Origin: Glycomyces arizonensis DSM 44726
GTDB lineage: Bacteria; Actinomycetota; Actinomycetes; Mycobacteriales; Micromonosporaceae
Reading direction: 5' to 3'
Length of the DNA stretch: 64,000 nt
Assembly: GCF_000482705.1 (NCBI RefSeq)
Contig: NZ_AXWO01000028.1
Location: 1 to 64,000 of the forward strand
Shown here: in pieces, positions 34,619 to 45,000 of the stretch
Position numbering within the stretch: the first letter of the stretch is position 1
Layout of the letters: each line of letters starts with the position of its first letter
The notes under the pieces: model-generated
What the model was told of the DNA's origin: nothing
The model's input: only the letters and a program-made list of their open reading frames with translations
Databases searched by the model: none
Program-made: the position numbers and the translations under genes

Positions 34619-35791
34619 TCACCGGCCGCCGAATTCGGCGACCGCGAGCTCCAGCAGCGCTTCGTCGTCCCCGGGCGAGGCGACGAGCTGCAGGCCGACC
34701 GGCAGACCCGCGACGTCGCCCACCGGCAGGGCGACGGCGGGAGCGCGGGACAGGCCGGCCAGACACGTCAGGCGCACGATCGCCTCGCGGTCGATCGCGC
34801 CGTCGCCGGACTCCGCCTCCTGATCCAGCGTCGGCGCGGGACCGGGAGCGGCCGGGAGCGCGAGCGCGATGCCGTCCCCGAGCCGCTCGGACAGCAGGTC
34901 GGCGATCCGCTCGCGGTGGCGGCTCGCCTCCTCGACGTCGTTCTCGGTCAGCTCGGCGGCCTTCGCGAAGCGCGCGGCGACACCGGGCCCGAAGTCGGGC
35001 TCGGCCGCCTCGATCCACTCGCCGTGGATCTGCCACGCCTCGAACGCCTGGATCGTCGCGTACGCCACCCGCGCCTGCTCGAACTCGGCGATGTCCTCGA
35101 ACAGCGGCGTGCGGTCGATCTCGGCATCGAGCCGCTCGACCGCGGGCATGAGCGCGTCTCGCGTCTGCGGCAGTGACGCGTCCCAGATGTCCTGGGGCGC
35201 CAGGACGCGCGTGATCGGCTCGGGCAGTTGCGGCTCGCCGAGGAGCACCTCGGTGGCCTTGCGGAGCGTGTCGGCGTCCCTGGCGAAGACGCCCGCGGTG
35301 TCGAAGGAGGGCGCGAGCGGCACGACGCCGTCGAGCGGGACGCGGCCGTGGCTGGGGCGCAGCCCGAACAGGCCGCAGTAGGAGGCGGGGACGCGGACGG
35401 AGCCGCCGGTGTCGGTGCCCAGGGCGATGTCGGCCAGGCCGAGTGCCACGGCCGAGGCCGAACCGGACGACGAGCCGCCCGGCAGGCGGCCCGGCGCGGC
35501 CGGGTTGTCGGGCGTGCCGTAGTGGGTGTTGGAGCCGTTGAGGCTCCACGCCAGCTCGTCGGTGATCGTCTTGCCGACCAGGCTCGCGCCGACCCCGCGC
35601 AGCCGCGCGACGGCCTCGGCGTCGGCGTCCGCGACACCGTGCGTCTCCAACCAATGCGGGTTGCCGGCACCGGTCGGCATCCCGGCGACGTCGAACAGGT
35701 CCTTGACGGCGAGCCGCAGGCCCGCCAGGGGTCCGGTGAGCTGGAAATCGGGCTCACGCAGGGGGATCCACGGAACGAACGGGTCGGTCAC
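34619..35791 (-). CDS. Amidase-signature enzyme
   Basis: A 390-residue hydrolase with the Ser-cisSer-Lys triad: Lys30 (LAVKDLFDVAG), the Ser cluster at 107-109 (PGGSSSGSA) and nucleophile Ser131 (GTDTGGSVRVPA). It hydrolyses amide bonds; the substrate is unknown. At 390 residues it is shorter than GatA and lies away from gatB/C, so a tRNA-amidotransferase role is unlikely. GTG start with AAGGAG upstream. It converges with bldM. Confidence 0.9.
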   Translation of the reverse strand: MTDPFVPWIPLREPDFQLTGPLAGLRLAVKDLFDVAGMPTGAGNPHWLETHGVADADAEAVARLRGVGASLVGKTITDELAWSLNGSNTHYGTPDNPAAPGRLPGGSSSGSASAVALGLADIALGTDTGGSVRVPASYCGLFGLRPSHGRVPLDGVVPLAPSFDTAGVFARDADTLRKATEVLLGEPQLPEPITRVLAPQDIWDASLPQTRDALMPAVERLDAEIDRTPLFEDIAEFEQARVAYATIQAFEAWQIHGEWIEAAEPDFGPGVAARFAKAAELTENDVEEASRHRERIADLLSERLGDGIALALPAAPGPAPTLDQEAESGDGAIDREAIVRLTCLAGLSRAPAVALPVGDVAGLPVGLQLVASPGDDEALLELAVAEFGGR

Positions 35792-36221
35792 GGCTCGGCT
35801 CCTTCAGGGGTTTGCGGTGGACGCCTCCGACGATGCCAACAACGCCGCGTCCGCGCAAGAGCGCCGCGCAAGGACAACGCCGCAGGGGACATCACGTTCG
35901 GGTGATATGCCGGACGAGAGGAACGCAACCGCGCAGATCACCACGCACGGCAACGATTCGGACGCACTCGGCGAGGCCTGCGGCCGCAGTGGGGCACCGC
36001 GGCCTCCATATGGCGGCGGGGAGGCCGCACCGCGAGGGGGCATGGGCGGCCGCGGGCTCTCGCACGGCGGCGGAGGCCTTGAGGCCCCAAGGGCCACCGC
36101 GATGGCGGCACTGCCGCAGAAGCGACACCATGAATCTTATATCTTATACTCTATATCTTATAAGTTATAGAATATAAGACACATGGGCGTTGACTGGTTG
36201 AATGGCGGCCTCCCAGAGGCG
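35792..36221. other. Intergenic region with AT-rich palindrome
   Basis: 430 bp without a supported gene between an amidase start and the end of the DUF5319 gene. The left part is GC-rich; the right end (36136-36180) is an AT-rich inverted repeat described separately. Confidence 0.55.
36136..36180. repeat. AT-rich palindromic island, second locus
   Basis: Contains TTATATCTTATA as at 16064-16141, and the inverted repeat TCTTATA ... TATAAGA (36142-36148/36173-36179) with CTTATAAG and CTATA/TATAG nested inside. GCGACAC, the complement of GTGTCGC in the nuo-gap repeats, lies just outside at about 36123. Confidence 0.8.
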
Positions 36222-36593
36222 TCAATCGGTGCGGTCGCCGTGCTGCCTGATCCAGCAGTCCGAGAATCCGCGAGCGTAATCCCAGGTCACATAGTGCGTC
36301 GGGTCGGGCTCGAACGCGGGCTCGTGGACTTGGGCACTGTTCTCCTTCAGCAGGCCGCGCAGGTTCGACATCAACAGGCCCCACGTGAAGTAGTGGGACT
36401 CGTCGCAGTCGGCGCAGTCGACGACCACGCCGCGGAAACCGAGCGGCTGCAGCACCTGCTCGAACAGCTCGAGCTCGTGCAGGTCTTCGAGCAGGTCTGC
36501 GCGATCGGCGTCGTCCAGCTCCGGCTCGAACAGCATGGACGCGTCCGTGTGGTCGGGATCGTCGGCGAACGGGTCGCGAGGCTCCTCATGCAC
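36222..36593 (-). CDS. DUF5319 family protein
   Basis: A 123-residue acidic protein. Residues 50-75 contain VVVDCADCDESHYFTWGLLM, a CxxC plus His pair suited to metal binding, and DYARGFSDCWIRQH near the end. It is a conserved actinobacterial family found next to guaB (for example Rv3412 in M. tuberculosis, from memory); its function is unknown. The 5' end is divergent from the small acidic protein and guaB. Confidence 0.85.
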   Translation of the reverse strand: MHEEPRDPFADDPDHTDASMLFEPELDDADRADLLEDLHELELFEQVLQPLGFRGVVVDCADCDESHYFTWGLLMSNLRGLLKENSAQVHEPAFEPDPTHYVTWDYARGFSDCWIRQHGDRTD

Positions 36594-36885
36594 CCTCCCA
36601 GCCTATCGCCCGAACGCCTGTCCACCATCCCTCAGCGCCCCGCCCCGCCGCGAAGAAACCCGCATCACCCCTCCGGGTCACGCCCCGTCTCCGCTCCGCG
36701 ATCTACGGCACGGCTGCCGCGATCACTCCTCCGACACGCGCCGCCGCCTCGCCGGAACCGCGGAGGACGCCAACCGCATCCCGCCCGCCCTAAGGACATG
36801 ACTCCGCCCCTCGCCGCACCCGCGCCATTGCGGCCGCGCTTTACCATGAGCGGCAGACCGAAACGACCGATCACAGGAGAGACCG

Positions 36886-37050
36886 ATGGACGATTTCGTC
36901 GAGAACGCCGAAGACACCCTCCTCGACGTCGCCGATGACATCATCGAAGCGCTGCCCGAAGAGGCCGTCGACGTGTGGGAAGACGTCAGCTCCGGCGCCG
37001 CCGACGCGTGGGACACCGTCTCCGAGGAGACCGGCGAACTCCTCGACTGA
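36886..37050 (+). CDS. Small acidic protein (54 aa)
   Basis: A short open frame with AGGAG about 6 nt before its ATG: MDDFVENAEDTLLDVADDII then EALPEEAVDVWEDV and ADAWDTVSEETGELLD. About one third of residues are Asp or Glu, with a heptad-like hydrophobic pattern, so one long amphipathic acidic helix is likely. Codon use is strongly GC3-biased, supporting that it is real. It lies 165 bp upstream of guaB on the same strand. No family recognised; secretion signals are absent. Confidence 0.65.
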   Translation: MDDFVENAEDTLLDVADDIIEALPEEAVDVWEDVSSGAADAWDTVSEETGELLD

Positions 37051-38712
<1,662 letters not shown>

Positions 38713-38738
38713 TCGGTATCTCGGTAGGAGGAGGAGCT

Positions 38739-39860
38739 GTGCGGGAACTGGTCGAGATCGGCCCCGGCAAGATCGTGGCGCGAGGCTGGCGGCTGTCCGA
38801 AGTGGCGCTCGTGCCGAGCCGCCGCACGCGAGACATCGACGACGTCTCGACCGAGTGGCAGCTGGACGCCTACCGGTTCGAGATCCCCGCGGTCGGGCAC
38901 CCGTCGGACGCGACGATGAGCCCGGCCTCGATCATCGAGATGGGGCGCCTCGGCGGCCTCGGCGTGCTCAACGCCGAAGGCCTGTGGTGCCGCTACGTCG
39001 ACCCGACGTCGCTGCTCAAGGAACTCGAGGAGACGCCCGCCGAGACGGCGATCGAGCGGCTCCAGGAGATGTACGCCGAGCCGGTGAAGCCCGAGCTCAT
39101 CGCCGAGCGGATCGCCGAGCTCCGCGCCGGCGACGTGACCACGGCGGTGCGGGTCAGCCCGCAGCACACCCAGGAGCTCGCGCCGCTCGCGGTCGAGGCC
39201 GGGGTGGACCTGCTGGTCATCCAAGGCACGATCGTCTCCGCCGAGCACGTCTCGTCGGGCGGCGACGTGCTCAACCTGAAGCAGTTCATCGCCGATCTGG
39301 ACGTGCCGGTCGTCGTCGGCGGGGCCACGAACTACAAGACCGCGATGCACCTGATGCGTACCGGCGCGGCCGGCGTCATCGTCGGCGTCGGCTCCGACGA
39401 CTGGTCGACCACGGACACGGTGCTCGGCATCGACGTGCCGATGGCCTCGGCGATCGTGGAGGCCGCGGCGGCCAGGCGCGACTACCTCGACGAGACCGGC
39501 GGGCGCTACGTGCACCTGATCGCCGACGGGGAGATCACCGATTCCGGCTCGATCGCGAAGGCCATCGCGTGCGGCGCGGACGCGGTCATGCTCGGCTCGG
39601 TCCTGGCGGACGCGGCCGAGTCCCCGGCCGCGGGCGCCTGGTGGCACTCGGCCGCCAGCCACCCGAAGCTGCCGAGGGGCCGCTTCCGCCCCGGCGACTC
39701 GGGCGACGTGGAGGTCCCGGACCTGGAGGCGGTCCTGTACGGCCCGTCGAACTCCTCCGACGGCAGCCAGAACCTCTTCGGCGGCCTGAGGCGAGCGATG
39801 GCCAAGACGGGTTACACCACGGTGAAGGAATTCCAGAAGGCCGGCCTCGTCACCGCATAA
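38739..39860 (+). CDS. guaB3: GuaB3-family IMP dehydrogenase-like protein
   Basis: A 373-residue TIM-barrel protein of the IMPDH/GMPR superfamily without CBS domains. In the loop that carries the catalytic Cys in IMPDH it reads GVGSDDWSTTDTVLG, with no Cys, so classical IMPDH chemistry through that residue is not possible. GGRYVHLIADGEITDSGSIA corresponds to the phosphate-binding region. It is conserved beside guaB in actinobacteria; its precise reaction is unresolved. GTG start behind AGGAGGAGG. A strong terminator follows. Confidence 0.92.
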   Translation: MRELVEIGPGKIVARGWRLSEVALVPSRRTRDIDDVSTEWQLDAYRFEIPAVGHPSDATMSPASIIEMGRLGGLGVLNAEGLWCRYVDPTSLLKELEETPAETAIERLQEMYAEPVKPELIAERIAELRAGDVTTAVRVSPQHTQELAPLAVEAGVDLLVIQGTIVSAEHVSSGGDVLNLKQFIADLDVPVVVGGATNYKTAMHLMRTGAAGVIVGVGSDDWSTTDTVLGIDVPMASAIVEAAAARRDYLDETGGRYVHLIADGEITDSGSIAKAIACGADAVMLGSVLADAAESPAAGAWWHSAASHPKLPRGRFRPGDSGDVEVPDLEAVLYGPSNSSDGSQNLFGGLRRAMAKTGYTTVKEFQKAGLVTA

Positions 39861-39871
39861 GCAGACGAACC

Positions 39872-39906
39872 CGAGGCCCGGTCCCGCCCGGCGGGACCGG
39901 GCCTCG
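39872..39906 (+). terminator. guaB-guaB3 terminator
   Basis: Near-perfect palindrome CGAGGCCCGGTCCCG ... CGGGACCGGGCCTCG with a short loop, 12 bp after the guaB3 stop. Confidence 0.85.
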
Positions 39907-39949
39907 TCGACTGATCCCGCACTCTTGGAGTCGAAGGGGAGACGCCGAT

Positions 39950-40165
39950 ATGGCCAGCAGGGAACTGCTTCACCGTCTGGTCGACGGCCTCGATGAGTCG
40001 CAGGCCGCCGAGGCGCTCACCTGGATTCGAGCCCGCTACGCGATGCCAGACCCTGCACGTGACGACACCGCCCTGCCCGAATGGGTCGGGTCATTCGCCT
40101 CGGGCGGAGGCGACCTCGCCGAGTGCCATGAGGAAATCCTGCGCGATGATGCGGACGAGCGTTGA
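39950..40165 (+). CDS. Antitoxin of a PIN-toxin module
   Basis: A 71-residue protein whose stop overlaps the start of the downstream PIN-domain frame (TTGA), the typical VapBC arrangement. The N-terminal helix RELLHRLVDGLDESQAAEAL TWIRARY would be the DNA-binding or dimer part, and the acidic C-terminus (DLAECHEEILRDDADE) the toxin-neutralising tail. GGGGAG lies 8 nt before the ATG. Named from context; the fold class is not certain. Confidence 0.75.
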   Translation: MASRELLHRLVDGLDESQAAEALTWIRARYAMPDPARDDTALPEWVGSFASGGGDLAECHEEILRDDADER

Positions 40166-40577
40166 TCGTCGTCGACACCGGCCCGTTGCTGGCGCTGATG
40201 GACTCCGATGACCATCACCATGGCCGATGCGTGGACTGGTTTCGCACGGTCCGCGTGTCGCTGCCGGTGCTCGCCCCGTCCTCACCGAGGTCTGCTGGCT
40301 CCTGGATCGCAACCGCGGTTCCAAAGCGGAGGCGGCCCTCCTGAGAGCGTTGGCCGACTCACACGGTCCGCTGACCCTCAGCCCGACCACGGACGGGGAA
40401 CTGCTGCGCATCGCCGAACTGGTCGAGCGATACGCCGACCTGCCTCCGGGCGCGCTGGATGCCTCCGTTGCCGCACTCGCCGAACGGCTCGGCGTTCGAG
40501 AGGTCGCCACGATCGACCACCGACACTTCAACATCGTCCGCCCGGTCCACGTCGAGGCCTTCACGCTTCTGCCCTGA
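40162..40577 (+). pseudogene. vapC: VapC PIN-domain toxin, frameshifted
   Basis: The PIN ribonuclease is encoded in two frames. The first part (from TTG 40162) gives VVDTGPLLALMDSDDHHHGR and continues to LPVLAP. The rest is read in the -1 frame from 40278: VLTEVCWLLDRN, then GALDASVAALAERLGV and VATIDHRHFNIV. All four acidic active-site residues are present across the two halves (Asp of VVDTGP, Glu of LTEV, Asp of LDASV, Asp of TIDHRHF), so one missing G near 40278 explains the break. Either a recent inactivation, a sequencing error or, less likely, programmed frameshifting. Confidence 0.85.
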
Positions 40578-41052
40578 ACGTGGCGCGAACTGCGGGGTAG
40601 AAGCCCTCCATGAACTCCCGCCAGTCCTCGCGGTCCGCCCAGGCGGCAGCGACTGGCACGCGGTGCCGCCTCCCGTCGGTGGCGACTTCGCGGATCTCAC
40701 CGTAGACAGGGGAGAACTCCAGCCGGTCGTATCCGGGCCGAGGGTATGAGCGCCGCACCCCCCACCGGTTCCCGGCCCCGATGCGCATCGAGTGGAGGTC
40801 GTACTTGAAGTACGTGCTGCGGACGATCACCGGGAATACCGCCAGGGGAACGACGGCGCCGCAGACGGCTCCGCTGAGTGCCCTCCCGACTGAGAAGTCT
40901 GCCCCGGCATTGAGCATGGGCGCGATATTGAACACTTGTATGAGTATGTAGAGCTGTGCGAACAGCCGCAACCACTGCCATCTGTTCGGGCGCACCTTCC
41001 GCCAGGCCGATTCCGGCGGATGACGGGGTGAGGGCGATACGTCGGATCTCAT
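40561..41052 (-). CDS. Two-helix membrane protein, unknown function
   Basis: About 163 residues. A basic N-terminus is followed by two membrane helices (about residues 30-50 and 58-80) and a soluble domain with RSTYFKYDLHSMRIGAGNRW GVRRS, reminiscent of bacterial PH-like domains. The start is uncertain: the ATG at 41052 is used; a GTG at 41088 adds 12 residues. Its 3' end overlaps the broken vapC by 17 nt. It lies between two decayed toxin loci. Confidence 0.65.
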   Translation of the reverse strand: MRSDVSPSPRHPPESAWRKVRPNRWQWLRLFAQLYILIQVFNIAPMLNAGADFSVGRALSGAVCGAVVPLAVFPVIVRSTYFKYDLHSMRIGAGNRWGVRRSYPRPGYDRLEFSPVYGEIREVATDGRRHRVPVAAAWADREDWREFMEGFYPAVRATFRAEA

Positions 41053-41206
41053 CGAGGGGGCTTTCTTCAGTTCTGGTGTGCGGGCCACCTCATTTTACCG
41101 GCAATCGGGGTCGCTTGAGGACTGCGAAGCCCGGGCCTGAACAGACAGCCCGCATGTACCGGATCGGGTCCGGCTCAACTCGTCCGGAGTACGGCGGCGG
41201 ATTCAA

Positions 41207-41347
41207 TCAGGATTGATCCTTCGAGAGGATCCGGTCGGTCCACCGGCCCTGGACGAGATCCGCCTGCGTGACCCTGATCATGAGGTCGCGCAGCGTGTTC
41301 GGATACAGCACATTGGCGCCGTACAGGGCGCGGACCGGCACGATCAC
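41207..41347 (-). pseudogene. Truncated PIN-domain toxin
   Basis: A 46-codon frame (GTG start) following the excisionase-type antitoxin by 30 bp. It reads VRALYGANVLYPNTLRDLMI RVTQADLVQGRWTD, the N-terminus of a VapC-like PIN toxin whose relatives start LDANVLYPxxLRDLLxR and go on for about 150 more residues. Here the catalytic Asp is Gly (GGC for GAC), and a stop ends it after RILSKDQS. No remainder of the domain follows. Non-functional as a nuclease. Confidence 0.78.
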
Positions 41348-41377
41348 AGCCCCAGCTCTTGTCCGATGTCTCCGACT

Positions 41378-41794
41378 TCATCGGCGGCGCTGCTCGTCGT
41401 CGGCTCGCTTGTAGGTCAGCACGGCGCTCAACGGGACGCGTCGGTGGCGACCGACCTTCCGGCAGGGGATCGCACCGCTGTCCAGCAGCCCGATGAGATA
41501 CGGCCGCGAGACGCCGAGCAACTCGGCCGCCTGCTGCGTGGTGAGCTCGGCCTCCGACGGAACGATCGACACCCCACGCCCCTCGGCGAGCTGACCGAGG
41601 ATCTGGGCGAGCAGCGTCACGGCAGGACGGGGGAGTACCAGTGCCCGACCGTCGCACTCGACAAGGACCTCGATGGGATCCGGCTCTTCGGGGTGCCGCC
41701 CGAGGCAGTCCTTGATCCTGCGGAGCGCCCGCTCCGCCTCCTCCGCATCCACCTCGCCCGGTTCCACCGAGCGGACAGCGCTGCGTACCGCCAT
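41378..41794 (-). CDS. Excisionase-type HTH antitoxin
   Basis: A 138-residue protein. The C-terminal MerR/excisionase-like HTH reads LTTQQAAELLGVSRPYLIGL LDSGAIPCRKVGRHRRVPLS, the common partner of PIN toxins in actinobacteria. The N-terminal half would carry the toxin-binding part. The ATG at 41794 has GGAGG 8 nt upstream; ATG 41800 is too close to that site. Its toxin partner is degraded, so this may now act only as a regulator. Confidence 0.85.
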   Translation of the reverse strand: MAVRSAVRSVEPGEVDAEEAERALRRIKDCLGRHPEEPDPIEVLVECDGRALVLPRPAVTLLAQILGQLAEGRGVSIVPSEAELTTQQAAELLGVSRPYLIGLLDSGAIPCRKVGRHRRVPLSAVLTYKRADDEQRRR

Positions 41795-42050
41795 GATCAT
41801 CGCCTCCAATCGCAATATACGAAATAATCGAATCAAACGCAATCGAGTGGTCGCGGCGCCGCTCGGCTTCTGAGCGGGAGTCGCGGTGACGAAGAGGCCC
41901 TGACCGGGCGCGTTCTTCAGGGATTTGTGTCCTCGCCCACAGGTATCTGTCAGCTAGTGCACGTATCCTTGCGGGCGTGAACGCCACTATCGTTCCCATT
42001 CCCAGAAGGAGTGGGGAACAACACACCCCGATATCGGTGTTGGTGCTACT

Positions 42051-45000
42051 GTGACCTGCCCATTCTGCTCAGCGCCCACCGTCCCAGGGGCTCGCTACTG
42101 CCACAACTGCGGCGCACCCCTGTCCCCCGAGGCCAGCGCGCCCCAGACCGAGCGCCGCTACGTGACGGTGCTCTTCGGCGACCTCTCCGACTTCACCACC
42201 TGGTCGGAGAGCCTCGACCCCGAGCGGGTCTCCTCCGTGACCGACCGGCTCCTCGCCGAATGCGTCGGCGCGGTCAACGAGTTCGGCGGGCACGTCGACA
42301 AGCTCACCGGCGACGGCCTCATGGCCGTCTTCGGCGCCCCCCTCTCCCACGAGGACGACGCCGAGCGCGCCGTGCGCGCCGGCCAGGCCATGCAGAAGCG
42401 CGTCCGCCGCCTGCTCAAGGCCGAATCCGGCGGCGGCCTCCCCATCGGCCTGCGCATCGGCCTGCGCTCCGGCCTCGTCGTCTCCGGCATGCAGGCCAAC
42501 CTCGAGTACACCGTCATCGGCGACACCGTCAACACCGCCGCGCGCCTGTGCGACGCCGCCTCGGTCGGCACCATCTGGGCCGGCGAGGAGACCATGGCCG
42601 CCACCAAGCACGCCGCCGCCTGGCGCCGCCTCACCCCCGTCCGCCTCAAAGGCAAGCGTGAGCCGGTCGAGGTGTTCCAGCTCCTCGGCCTCGAAGACGA
42701 GCCCGGCGTGCGCGCCAGCCTCGGCGACACCGCGCCGTTCATCGGCCGCGACACCGAGATCGGCCGCGTCACCGGCCGCCTCGACGCCGTCATCGGCCGC
42801 GGCGAGCCGCTCATCCTCATCCACACCGCCGAGGCCGGCATGGGCAAGACCCGCTTCGCCCGCGAGGTCCGCACCATCGCCACCGACCGCGGCGCCCGCG
42901 TCCTCACCGTCCGCGCCGCCCCCTACGGCGAGGGCCGCCGCTTCGGCCCGCTCGCCGACATGGTCCGCAAGGCCGCCGGCCTGCGCTTCGACGACGACCG
43001 CGCCACCGCCGAGGCCAAACTGCGCCGCATCGCCGACGGCCACGCCGGCCACGGCGAATGCCCCCTCAACGTCGAGGTCCTCCTCGGGCTCCTCGGCCAC
43101 GGCCGCGCCGCCGCCCCCGAAGGGCCCAGCCCCAACGGGTTCACCGGCCGCCAGTCCGAGGCCTACACCATCCCCGAGGCCGTCGCCGAGCTCATCACGC
43201 ACCTGGCGACGCAGCGCCCGCTCGTCCTCAACATCGACGACCTGCACACCGCCTCGGCCGACGGCATCGACGCCCTCGGCGTCGCCCTCGCCAAGATCGC
43301 CGGGCCCGTCCTGGTCCTCCTGTACGGGCGCCCCGAGCTCACCCGCTCCTCGGGCGTGCTCACCCGCATCTCCGAGGCCGAGGTCCACCCGCTGCCGCCA
43401 CTGGCCGGCGCCGACGCCGCCCGCCTCCTCTCGGAGTTCCTCGGCGGCGGGCGCCTGCCGAAGGCCGACGAGGAGCGCCTCCTCGGCTTCGCCCAAGGCA
43501 ACCCGTACTACCTGGCCGAACTGGTGACGCTCCTGCTGGAGCAGGACCTGCTCACCCACTCGGGCGACCGCTGGCGCATGGCCGCCGGGTCCCTGACCGG
43601 CAGGGTCCTCTCCCGGGACCTCGCCCAGGTCCTCGGCGCCCGCATCGACGCGCTCTCCCCGGCGGCCCGGGCGCTGCTGCGCGCCGCCTCGGTCTTCGGC
43701 GACGCCGTCCCGCCCGAGGCCACGCAGCTGCTCGAGAAGGAGGTGCCCGGCGAGTTCGACCGGGCGCTCCAGGAGCTGCTCGACCGGCGCATGCTGCGCC
43801 GCCGCTCCTACGGCGGCTACCGGTTCGTCACCCCGCTGTTGCGCCAGGCCGCCTACGCCCCGATCGGCAAGGCCGACGCCGCCCGCGCCCACGCCGAGAT
43901 CGCCCGCTGGGCCGCCGACACCGAACTCGAAGGCCAGAGCGCCGACGACCTCGTCGTCTACCACGCCGAGCAGGCCGTCACGCTCGCCCGCGAGGTCGAG
44001 ATCGAATCGGTCGACGAGGTCTGGAACGTCCTGCCGCTGGCGCTCGAAGCGGTCCGCAAGCAGGCCGCGCGCGCCATGGACGCCTCCGAGCCCGACCGCG
44101 CCGTCGCCCTGCTCAACGGCGCCGAGCGGCTCGCGCCGCTCTCGGGCCACGACCGGCTCCTGCGCGGCCGGGCCCTCACCCGGCTCGGGCGCACCGCCGA
44201 GGCCGAGGCCGAGATCGAGGGCCTGGCGATCGACATCGGCCTCGCCGTCCCCGGCGACGACCACGACGAGCACCCGTCGGGGCGACTGTTCGGCGACGAC
44301 TTCCCCGAGTCCGAGGCCGAGCTCGTCTCCCAGCTGCTGCTCCTGCGCGGCCGCCTGCACCGCTTCAAAGGCGAACTCGACGACGCCCGCGCGGCCTGGA
44401 CGGCCGCGCTCGCGCTGTCCAGGCGCGAAGGCCTCGCCGGGCCCCGCTGCGACGCCCAGTGCCGCATCGGCATGCTCGACTACCTCTCGGGCCGCCTGAC
44501 CGAGGCCGAGCAGCGGTTCCTCGACGCCTACGACACCGCCGAGGGCGTCGGCGACGACAAGCGCGTCGCCTGGGCCCTCCAGCACCGCGCCTGGGTCCTG
44601 GTCGCCCGCGGCGACTTCGACGGCGCCGACGAGGTGCTGCGGGAGGCCGCCAAGTCCTTCGCCCGCCAGATGGACCTCGTCGGTCGCGCCTGGGTGCGCG
44701 GCGCCTCGGCGTTCACCCTCCTCATGGCCGGGCGCTTCACCGAGGCCCGGCGCCTGTCCGATGTGTTCCTGCCGATCGGGGAGCGCTCGGGCGACGTGTT
44801 CGCCGTCGGCCTGCTGCGGGCCACCGGCGCGGCCGCCTCGATCGCGCTCGGGCACCCCGAGGGCACCGACGCGGCCGCCCGCAAGTCCTTCCGCGACTTC
44901 GACCGCATCGACGACGACTGGGGCCGCGGCTTCGCCAAGTACGTGCGGGCCCTGGCCGCGCTGCGGATCGGGGCCATCGAGCACGCCGCCGACCTGGCCG

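Noticed and set aside
34619-35791. Assignment of the amidase as GatA of the tRNA amidotransferase
   Set aside because: Too short, no gatB or gatC nearby; the amidase signature alone does not specify GatA.
40162-40577. Programmed -1 frameshift in vapC
   Set aside because: No convincing slippery heptamer or downstream pseudoknot was seen at 40278; a single-base loss is simpler. Not fully excluded.
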